Part shown: positions 1 to 4,956 of the stretch, one piece after another
Layout: each line of letters begins with the position of its first letter
Position numbering within the stretch: the stretch's first letter is position 1
Source: Draconibacterium sp.
Lineage (GTDB): Bacteria; Bacteroidota; Bacteroidia; Bacteroidales; Prolixibacteraceae
DNA: 5,494 nt
Direction: 5' to 3'
NCBI GenBank assembly: GCA_030595485.1
Contig: JAUVDE010000255.1
Location: 1 to 5,494 of the forward strand
Translations under genes and position numbers: made by a program
The notes under the pieces: generated by a model
What the model saw: only the letters and a program-made list of their open reading frames with translations
Told to the model about the DNA's origin: nothing
Databases searched by the model: none

Positions 1-49
1 GAAAATAGTAATTCTTTAGAAATGTCTAAATTCATCCAAAATATTTTTA

Positions 50-568
50 ATGAAGATTATTGTTGCATCAAAAAATCCGGTAAAAATTAAGGCTGTACTT
101 TTAGGTTTCAAAAGTTATTTTCCGAGTGTTGAAATTGAAGGGGTTAATGTTGAATCGGAAGTGTCGGATCAACCCATGAGTAATACGGAAACGTTGAAGG
201 GTGCCAGGAATCGGGTTGAAAATGCGAAACAAAAATATACGGAGGCGGATTATTGGGTGGGAATTGAAGGAGGAATTGAAGCTGAAGAAAATGGTTTAAC
301 CGCTTTTGCCTGGATTGTGATTAGAAGCCTGGATAAATATGGCGAGTCGAGGACAACAAGTTTTCAGTTGCCACCAAAGGTTGCCGCTTTAATTGAGGAT
401 GGTTATGAGCTAGGTGTGGCTAACGATATTTTATTCAAAAAAGAAAATTCGAAGCAGAAATCGGGGGCCGTAGGAATTTTGACAAACAATCAGGTAGATC
501 GCACTGAACTTTATAAACAGGCGGTTCAGCTTGCATTAATTCCTTTTATTAATAATGAAATTTATTAA
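50..568 (+). CDS. yjjX: Inosine/xanthosine triphosphatase, YjjX family (non-canonical purine NTP phosphatase)
   Basis: A 172-residue protein, the usual length for this family. It probably hydrolyses ITP and XTP, the deaminated purine nucleotides, in the cytoplasm and so keeps them out of DNA and RNA. Seen: the N-terminal nucleotide-binding stretch VASKNPVKIKAV (residues 5-16), a GARNRVENA segment (about 51-59), the core YWVGIEGGIE (about 68-77), and a C-terminal KSGAVGILT...LYKQAVQLALIPF stretch. All of these line up from memory with E. coli YjjX, including the GARNRV and final ALxPF elements. The ATG at 50 begins directly with the conserved MKIIVASKNP strand, so the start is secure. No good Shine-Dalgarno sequence precedes it, as is common in Bacteroidota. 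The gene converges on the minus-strand NifX-like gene and the two stop codons overlap. No promoter is visible in the 49 bp upstream, so it may belong to an operon that begins outside the window. Confidence 0.93.
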   Translation: MKIIVASKNPVKIKAVLLGFKSYFPSVEIEGVNVESEVSDQPMSNTETLKGARNRVENAKQKYTEADYWVGIEGGIEAEENGLTAFAWIVIRSLDKYGESRTTSFQLPPKVAALIEDGYELGVANDILFKKENSKQKSGAVGILTNNQVDRTELYKQAVQLALIPFINNEIY

Positions 569-885
569 GTGCTAATTCGGTCCATTATTTCATCAATCTT
601 AATACGTTCCTCGCTTAATAAAACAAGCTGAAATTTTTCTTTTTCGAGCTGAGTACTAACCATTGGGCCAACTTCGCCGGTAATAATGGCTGTAACGCCC
701 TGGCTTTTTAAATACTCAACCAGTTTTATTCCACTGTGTTTTTCCTTAATAAATTGGTTCTCCGCAATTGAATATTGATTTTTTTCAGCATCGAAGATTA
801 CAATGTTTTCACACTTCCCAAAGCGAACATCAAGAAACGATTTTTCAGTTTTGCCAGTGGAGGTTATGGCGTAAATTTTACTCAT
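565..885 (-). CDS. NifB/NifX-type accessory-domain protein (dinitrogenase iron-molybdenum cofactor family, MTH1175-like)
   Basis: A 106-residue single-domain protein. Seen: an N-terminal beta strand (SKIYAIT), then FLDVRFGKCENIVIFD (about 17-32), matching the 'RFG+...F.+FD' signature, and GVTAIITGEVGPMVSTQL (about 63-80), matching the 'GV.A+I.G.+GP.....L' signature of the domain shared by NifX, NafY and the NifB C-terminus. Real NifX/NafY proteins bind Fe-Mo cofactor precursors. Small stand-alone copies are widespread in anaerobes without nitrogenase and their role is unknown. No nif gene is visible here, so no nitrogenase function should be inferred. Cys25 in RFGKC is the only cysteine. I chose the ATG at 885 because the domain starts there; an in-frame ATG at 906 would add seven residues (MTIKHVT). 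The gene lies 48 bp downstream of the AhpD-like gene on the same strand, probably one transcript. Confidence 0.82.
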   Translation of the reverse strand: MSKIYAITSTGKTEKSFLDVRFGKCENIVIFDAEKNQYSIAENQFIKEKHSGIKLVEYLKSQGVTAIITGEVGPMVSTQLEKEKFQLVLLSEERIKIDEIMDRIST

Positions 886-925
886 AGTTACATGTTTTAT
901 TGTCATAATAATAACAATAAAAATC

Positions 926-956
926 CAAATTGTTTACGAAACCTGCAAATTGTTTA
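926..956. repeat. 11-bp direct repeat, period 20 bp
   Basis: The word CAAATTGTTTA occurs at 926-936 and again, identically, at 946-956. The first copy contains the stop codon of the AhpD-like gene (934-936) and the second encodes its residues LNNL. The 20-bp period is close to two helical turns. It sits in the short gap before the NifX-like gene, where it could be a protein-binding site or a chance duplication. Confidence 0.5.
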
Positions 957-1287
957 ACTCTTCCCAGTATTCAACTGCTCTTCGGGTGTGCGGAATACAA
1001 ATGCTTCCACCCACCACATTGGCTACGCTTAAAATTTCAAACATTTCGTCGGTAGTAACTCCTAGCTTGTGACATTTCTCGAGATGATACTTTACGCAAT
1101 CGTCGCAACGAAGTACCATTGATGTTGCCAAACCCAGCATCTCCTTCACTTTTGTACTTAATACACCTTCCTGATAGGTTAAGGTGTCAAGTCCATAAAT
1201 GCGCTTCATTACCTTATTGTCTGAGCTTAAAATCTTGTCATTCATTTTCGAACGATAGACATTAAATTCGTCAACTAACTTTCCCAT
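934..1287 (-). CDS. AhpD-like / carboxymuconolactone decarboxylase family protein
   Basis: A 117-residue all-alpha protein of the CMD/AhpD superfamily. Seen: RCDDCVKYHLEKC (about 60-72), giving the AhpD-type redox motif C61-x2-C64-x3-H68, followed by LGVTTDEMFEILSVANVVGGS (about 75-95), the conserved helix pair. In AhpD these two cysteines and the histidine carry out thiol-dependent peroxide reduction. Most small family members have no assigned substrate, so a thiol redox or peroxidase-like role is inferred. The fit is to the AhpD type rather than to true carboxymuconolactone decarboxylase, which lacks the CxxC. The ATG at 1287 is preferred over the in-frame TTG six bases upstream: it is a better codon and an AAAAAAAGA tract precedes it. 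A TAnnTTTG box lies 23-30 bp upstream. It is first in a probable two-gene operon with the NifX-like gene. The last codons lie next to an 11-bp direct repeat. Confidence 0.88.
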   Translation of the reverse strand: MGKLVDEFNVYRSKMNDKILSSDNKVMKRIYGLDTLTYQEGVLSTKVKEMLGLATSMVLRCDDCVKYHLEKCHKLGVTTDEMFEILSVANVVGGSICIPHTRRAVEYWEELNNLQVS

Positions 1288-1309
1288 AATCAATCTTTTT
1301 TTAAAAGTC

Positions 1310-1317
1310 CAAATATA
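1310..1317 (-). promoter_or_regulatory. Putative Bacteroidota -7 box for the AhpD-like operon
   Basis: On the minus strand 1317-1310 reads TATATTTG, an exact match to the Bacteroidota -7 consensus TAnnTTTG. It would place the transcription start near 1303, about 16 nt before the ATG at 1287, the same arrangement as the opposing promoter. There is no clear TTG -33 element. The best candidate is the T-rich minus-strand tract around 1336-1340, at 18 bp spacing. Confidence 0.45.
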
Positions 1318-1360
1318 TTCTCTTTTTCACGAAAGAAAAAGGCTGTTGTTTTTTTCAAGG

Positions 1361-1396
1361 GGTAATGAATTTGGAACCAGTCTCTTCCGTATTACC
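1361..1396. repeat. Inverted repeat GGTAAT...ATTACC in the divergent intergenic region
   Basis: GGTAAT at 1361-1366 is mirrored by ATTACC at 1391-1396, with 24 bp between the arms. The arm centres are 30 bp apart, about three helical turns. It lies between the two divergent promoter boxes, where a regulator of either operon could bind. Arms this short can arise by chance. Confidence 0.3.
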
Positions 1397-1407
1397 GAAT
1401 GATTAAG

Positions 1408-1420
1408 GCAATGCTATTGC
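1408..1420. promoter_or_regulatory. Small palindrome upstream of the SPOR/PurF-like promoter, possible operator
   Basis: GCAAT-GCT-ATTGC is a perfect inverted repeat with 5-bp arms. It overlaps a second palindrome, ATTGCAAT (1416-1423). Both end 11-14 bp before the -33 TTG at 1434, a position typical of an operator or activator site. No known regulator motif is recognised. Confidence 0.3.
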
Positions 1421-1433
1421 AATAAAAGTGTTC

Positions 1434-1462
1434 TTGTTTTATATGTTTTATAACTATATTTG
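1434..1462 (+). promoter_or_regulatory. Bacteroidota-type promoter for the SPOR/PurF-like operon
   Basis: A -33 TTG (1434-1436), an 18-bp spacer and a perfect -7 box TATATTTG (1455-1462) match the Bacteroidota primary sigma consensus TTG...TAnnTTTG. Transcription should begin near 1469, giving a leader of about 16 nt before the ATG at 1485. This makes the upstream in-frame ATG at 1428 unlikely to be used, because it would lie ahead of the promoter. The leader is too short to hold a riboswitch. Confidence 0.65.
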
Positions 1463-1484
1463 CGCACTCAATAAAAAGGGAATA

Positions 1485-1958
1485 ATGAGAATTCTTTTTC
1501 TGGTTTTAGTTGGTCTCTTTAGCGGTAATTTGCTTTTTGCACAGGATGTCTTTCCTGAAGAATTACCTGCCGATTCCACACGCATTGATATACTTGAAAA
1601 TAAGGAAATAAACCGTGACCCTCGTCTTGATAAAATGCTGAAATGGCATATTGAGAAAAACGATAACATGGAGGGAATGAATGGTTTTCGGGTAGAAATT
1701 TTCTTTAGCTCGCAAATGGATGCAAAAAGAAAAGCCTTGAGTACTAAAACCGATTTCCTTACCGAATATCCCGAACACGCTGTTCATGTGAAGTTTGTAG
1801 CCCCCAATTTCAGGGTTCGAGTTGGCGATTTTAGAACCAAGAACGAAGCCTGGAAACTGTACAAAACAATTCAACAAGATTATCCAACGGCCTTTGTCGT
1901 TCCGGATGTAATAGATTTCCCATTGCTGAAACAAAATAAATATGAGCGACCAGATTAA
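1485..1958 (+). CDS. Secreted SPOR-domain protein
   Basis: A 157-residue exported protein. Residues 1-19 form a signal peptide: MR, a hydrophobic core (ILFLVLVGLF), then LFA before Gln20, which looks like a signal peptidase I site. There is no lipobox cysteine, so it is probably soluble in the periplasm rather than a lipoprotein. A polar linker (21-64) leads into a SPOR domain (about 66-143): GFRVEIFFSS begins the first strand, and APNFRVRVGDFRTKNEA (about 106-122) is the characteristic 'F+VRVG.F.....A' core. SPOR domains bind glycan strands lacking stem peptides, often at division sites, so a cell-wall role is likely. The ATG at 1485 is chosen because it starts the signal peptide, follows an AAAAAGGG tract and lies just after the promoter; the in-frame ATG at 1428 would place 19 extra residues ahead of the signal peptide. 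The end overlaps the PurF-like gene by 17 bp, implying translational coupling. Confidence 0.88.
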   Translation: MRILFLVLVGLFSGNLLFAQDVFPEELPADSTRIDILENKEINRDPRLDKMLKWHIEKNDNMEGMNGFRVEIFFSSQMDAKRKALSTKTDFLTEYPEHAVHVKFVAPNFRVRVGDFRTKNEAWKLYKTIQQDYPTAFVVPDVIDFPLLKQNKYERPD

Positions 1959-3840
1959 GCACGAGTGTGGCATTGCATTAATTCGATTATTAAAACCACT
2001 TTCTTATTATCACGAAAAGTACGGTACATGGAAATACGGGCTTAATAAGTTGTATCTTCTTATGGAGAAACAGCACAATCGTGGACAAGATGGAGCCGGA
2101 ATTTGTTGTGTGAAGAGCGACCTTGAACCGGGAAATCCTTATATGAGCCGCCATCGCTCAGTGGAGCAAAATCCAATAAAGGATATTTTCGACAAGGTGA
2201 ATAAACCGCTTAAAAAAGCGAAGCGCAACAATATTGACATTAATGACCCGGAATGGGCTGAGAAACACTTCCCTTTTGCGGGTTCGTTGTATTTAGGCCA
2301 TTTGCGTTACGGAACTTTCGGTAAAAACAGTATTGATTTTACCCACCCGGTAATGCGCCAAAATAACTGGAAATCGCGTAATCTGGTTTTAGCCGGCAAC
2401 TTTAACTTAACCAATACCGACGAATTGTTTGATGTTTTGGTTGGTTTGGGGCAGCACCCTAAGGCGTATACCGATACAGTAACAGCTCTCGAAAAAGTAG
2501 GACATTTTTTGGATGAAGAAAATCAACTGCTTTTTAGAAGATATAAGAACGAAGGTTGTGAGAATAATGAAATTTCGCCATTAATCGAGAAAAATCTTGA
2601 TATCCAAAATATTTTAGAACGTGCCTCAAAAGACTGGGATGGTGGTTATGCCATGGCAGGTTTAATAGGTCACGGCGATGCTTTTGTTGTTCGCGACCCT
2701 TGGGGGATTCGCCCGGTACATTATTACGCCGACGATGAAATTATAGTGGTTGCTTCCGAGCGTCCGGTTATTCAAACTGTAATGGATGTACATCACGATG
2801 CGGTGAAAGAAATTGGTCCGGGGGGAGGTATCATCATCAAAAAAGATGGTACCATGACTAAGGAAATGATTCGTGTTCCACATAAAAGAACATCTTGTTC
2901 GTTTGAGCGAATTTATTTCTCACGCGGTAGTGATAAAAGTATCTACAAAGAGCGTAAGGAGTTAGGACGTTTACTTGCTCCCATCGTGTTAAAAGCGGTA
3001 GATTTCGATTATGTGAACACCGTTTTCTCTTTCATTCCGAATACGGCAGAAACTGCATTTTACGGGATGGTGGAAGGAATTAAAAGCGAGTTGGTTGATT
3101 GGAAAATTGACCAGATTCAGCAAAAAAATGGTTCACTTACCGATGCTGATATCAAGCGAATTATTTCATTTGAACCTCGTGTTGAAAAAATTGCGATTAA
3201 GGATGTTAAGCTGCGTACTTTTATTGCTGACGATGCCAGTCGCAACGATTTGGTGGCACACGTTTACGATGTAACTTATGGTGTAATTAAAAACCACGAA
3301 GATACTTTGGTGATAATCGACGATTCGATTGTGCGTGGTACTACACTTCAAAAAAGTATCCTGAAGATATTGGATCGCTTGAAGCCAAAGAAAATTATTG
3401 TTGTTTCATCGGCTCCACAAATTCGGTACCCCGATTGCTATGGAATTGACATGGCACGATTGGATAAATTTATTGCATTTAGTGCAGCTATTGCATTGTT
3501 GAAAGACCATGGTAAAGAAGGCATGATTCAAGAGGTTTACAGGAAATGTAAAGACCAGGAAAATCTTCCAAAGGAGGAAATGGTGAATTATGTTCGGGAA
3601 ATTTATAAACCATTTACAGCTGAACAGGTTTCTGCAAAAATTGCTGAGCTTTTAAAACCGGAAGATTGCCAGGCTGAAGTGGAAATTGTTTACCAATCCA
3701 TTGAGAACTTGCACAAAGCTTGTCCGAATGATTTAGGTGACTGGTATTTTACCGGAAATTATCCAACACCTGGTGGTAACCGAGTAGTAAATGGTTCGTT
3801 TATTAATTTTGTGGAAGGTAAAGACGAGAGAGCATACTAG
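1942..3840 (+). CDS. Amidophosphoribosyltransferase-like protein (long PurF homologue: class II glutamine amidotransferase + phosphoribosyltransferase)
   Basis: A 632-residue cytoplasmic protein, against about 470-505 for ordinary PurF. PurF transfers ammonia from glutamine to PRPP, making phosphoribosylamine, the first step of purine synthesis. N-terminal Ntn glutaminase domain (about 9-310): Cys9 in HECGIA is the expected nucleophile after an 8-residue propeptide; NRGQDGAGI (46-54), GHLRYGTFG with Arg122 (119-127), NLTN (155-158), Asp178 in YTDT, and RDPWGIRPV (251-259) follow. Phosphoribosyltransferase domain (about 318-520): CSFERIYFSR (319-328), RTFI (425-428), the PRPP loop VIIDDSIVRGTT (457-468) and YGID (500-503). 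The tail ends with YFTGNYPT (602-609). Differences: the usual HNGN glutaminase loop reads GNFN (152-155), the NRYxGRTFI loop keeps only RTFI, there are insertions near 57-108 and 380-418, and the C-terminal Cys-x2-Cys cluster ligands are absent. It is either the working PurF or a diverged paralogue. The ATG overlaps the SPOR gene by 17 bp. Confidence 0.88.
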   Translation: MSDQIKHECGIALIRLLKPLSYYHEKYGTWKYGLNKLYLLMEKQHNRGQDGAGICCVKSDLEPGNPYMSRHRSVEQNPIKDIFDKVNKPLKKAKRNNIDINDPEWAEKHFPFAGSLYLGHLRYGTFGKNSIDFTHPVMRQNNWKSRNLVLAGNFNLTNTDELFDVLVGLGQHPKAYTDTVTALEKVGHFLDEENQLLFRRYKNEGCENNEISPLIEKNLDIQNILERASKDWDGGYAMAGLIGHGDAFVVRDPWGIRPVHYYADDEIIVVASERPVIQTVMDVHHDAVKEIGPGGGIIIKKDGTMTKEMIRVPHKRTSCSFERIYFSRGSDKSIYKERKELGRLLAPIVLKAVDFDYVNTVFSFIPNTAETAFYGMVEGIKSELVDWKIDQIQQKNGSLTDADIKRIISFEPRVEKIAIKDVKLRTFIADDASRNDLVAHVYDVTYGVIKNHEDTLVIIDDSIVRGTTLQKSILKILDRLKPKKIIVVSSAPQIRYPDCYGIDMARLDKFIAFSAAIALLKDHGKEGMIQEVYRKCKDQENLPKEEMVNYVREIYKPFTAEQVSAKIAELLKPEDCQAEVEIVYQSIENLHKACPNDLGDWYFTGNYPTPGGNRVVNGSFINFVEGKDERAY

Positions 3841-3865
3841 TTTGCTAAGAGATATAAATGAAAAG

Positions 3866-3898
3866 AGCTCAAAACTGTCATTCAGTTTTGAGCTTTTT
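3866..3898. terminator. Intrinsic terminator, probably bidirectional
   Basis: A perfect 12-bp stem, AGCTCAAAACTG (3866-3877) with CAGTTTTGAGCT (3883-3894), closes a 5-nt loop (TCATT) and runs into a T tract (3894-3898) on the plus strand, 25 bp after the PurF-like stop. On the minus strand the same stem is followed by TCTTTTCATTT, also U-rich, and it lies about 25 bp after the end of the convergent acyltransferase gene. It should therefore end both transcripts. Confidence 0.88.
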
Positions 3899-3918
3899 AT
3901 TTATTTGTATCGAATTTA

Positions 3919-4881
3919 TTATTCTACCTCTGGCCACTCGCCATCCTCTTCTTTCCCTTTTATATAGGTTTCAATGTGGCGATCAACTTTTACATCGTAA
4001 AGATCTTTTATCGTAAGAATAATTCCGGTCTCAAGTACATTTCCAAATTTTTCATTGTCAATGGTGCCAAATGTTTTCATCGATGGTGATAAATTCATGT
4101 AGGCATTAACCAATGGTGGAATATTTTCTCCAAATGTTCTTACGCTTTGAACCAAAATTTTGTAATCTTCTTTGTAATTTTCACCAACAAAAAGTTCTTG
4201 CATTTCCTTTTCATTAATGTCAAACTCAACCGGATGTTTTGGATAAACAAGATTGTCTTTATCTCTGAAATATTTTAAGAAGAAATATTGAATCAGGTTT
4301 CGCGCTTCACTATGGAAGTGCTCGTACATGGTAATTTTCCCAAAGAAATATTTCATTTCCGGATGGTCGACAGTAAGTGCGCCTAGTCCATCCCATAAAT
4401 TATCTAATGCAAAAAGTGCTTTTGCGCCAGCTTTACTCGATTGATAAGTTGGTTGTACAAACGAACGACCAAGTTCCAATGTGTAAGGAAGATGATTGTC
4501 TACAAATTCTTTCGAAAAGTGAAATACACGTGACGTAGCCATCAGCGGAACACCGTTTTCATCCTTTGGCGCTTCGCTGCATAACATGTATCGGTAGCCA
4601 CCAAGAATTTCTTTAGCATCAGGATCCCAAACAATAAGCTGTTTGTAAGGATTTTCTTGCGTATCGTAATTGTCGATGTCCGTTTCTTTTCCGGTTCCAC
4701 CTCCTGCTTCACGAAATGTAATCTCCCTTAATCTGCCGAGTTCATGCATGATTGCAGGAGAGTTGTGTGCGGTAACGATATATATATCATTACCTCCTTT
4801 GTTGGTTTTTCTAAGAAGTTTCTCCTGCGTAAGTTCTGCGCAAATTTCTTCCCTTGGGAGAGCTTTTATAATATCTTTCAT
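3919..4881 (-). CDS. GNAT-family N-acyltransferase, OlsB/GlsB-like (glycine or amino-acyl lipid synthesis)
   Basis: A 320-residue protein of the OlsB-type acyltransferase group (GNAT fold, sometimes annotated 'hemolysin'). Seen: ELGRLREITFREAGGGTG (about 47-64) with a following acidic DIDNYD, then LIVWDPDAKEILGGYRYMLC (about 82-101), the central GNAT strands, and ELGRSFVQPTYQ (136-147), equivalent to the 'EL.R..V.P.YR' acyl-CoA/ACP-binding segment of OlsB proteins. The C-terminal part (about 210-320) is an extension I do not recognise. In Bacteroides, GlsB attaches a 3-hydroxy fatty acid to the amino group of glycine and GlsA then adds the second acyl chain. The gene just upstream here is a PlsC-like O-acyltransferase, which supports that pathway. 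The amino-acid head group (glycine, ornithine or other) cannot be read from sequence. The ATG at 4881 has no strong Shine-Dalgarno. The symbol glsB would fit but is not certain. Confidence 0.82.
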   Translation of the reverse strand: MKDIIKALPREEICAELTQEKLLRKTNKGGNDIYIVTAHNSPAIMHELGRLREITFREAGGGTGKETDIDNYDTQENPYKQLIVWDPDAKEILGGYRYMLCSEAPKDENGVPLMATSRVFHFSKEFVDNHLPYTLELGRSFVQPTYQSSKAGAKALFALDNLWDGLGALTVDHPEMKYFFGKITMYEHFHSEARNLIQYFFLKYFRDKDNLVYPKHPVEFDINEKEMQELFVGENYKEDYKILVQSVRTFGENIPPLVNAYMNLSPSMKTFGTIDNEKFGNVLETGIILTIKDLYDVKVDRHIETYIKGKEEDGEWPEVE

Positions 4882-4907
4882 TTACGATTCTTTAGAAAAA
4901 TGGAATA

Positions 4908-4915
4908 CAAAATTA
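4908..4915 (-). promoter_or_regulatory. Possible internal -7 box for the GNAT acyltransferase gene
   Basis: On the minus strand 4915-4908 reads TAATTTTG, matching TAnnTTTG. It would start a transcript near 4901 with a leader of about 20 nt. No convincing -33 TTG lies at the right spacing, and the box directly follows the T tract of the upstream terminator, so AT-rich chance is a real alternative. Confidence 0.3.
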
Positions 4916-4936
4916 AAAAAATCCAGCGAAAGCTGG
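4914..4936 (-). terminator. Short intrinsic terminator or attenuator between the two acyltransferase genes
   Basis: Read on the minus strand, CCAGC (4936-4932), a TTTC loop and GCTGG (4927-4923) form a 5-bp GC-rich hairpin, followed by ATTTTTTT down to 4914. It begins about 20 nt after the stop codon of the PlsC-like gene. The stem is short, so termination may be partial, which would lower rather than abolish read-through into the downstream gene. Confidence 0.55.
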
Positions 4937-4956
4937 TTGAATCATTCAGTTTAATT

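Noticed and set aside
1..90. Open plus-strand frame from the window edge to a TAA at 88-90, possible tail of an upstream gene
   Set aside because: Only 29 codons are visible, it would overlap yjjX by 41 bp, and the peptide shows no recognisable motif; nothing decides whether it is coding.
565..906. Nitrogenase or FeMo-cofactor biosynthesis gene
   Set aside because: The domain is shared with NifX/NifB, but no nif genes are present and orphan copies are common in non-fixing anaerobes.
907..933. Separate promoter for the NifX-like gene
   Set aside because: The closest minus-strand match (ACAATTTG) misses the TA of TAnnTTTG, and the gap is short, so co-transcription is simpler.
775..957. Plus-strand open frame of 60 codons opposite the NifX-like and AhpD-like genes
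   Set aside because: Shadow of well-supported minus-strand genes; composition and sequence show no protein-like motif.
1428..1484. N-terminal extension of the SPOR protein from the ATG at 1428
   Set aside because: It would precede the signal peptide and includes the promoter -7 box; the ATG at 1485 fits the promoter, the purine-rich tract and the signal peptide.
1563..1973. Minus-strand open frame of 136 codons opposite the SPOR gene
   Set aside because: It is antisense to a gene with clear domain signature and has no family resemblance of its own; a shadow frame.
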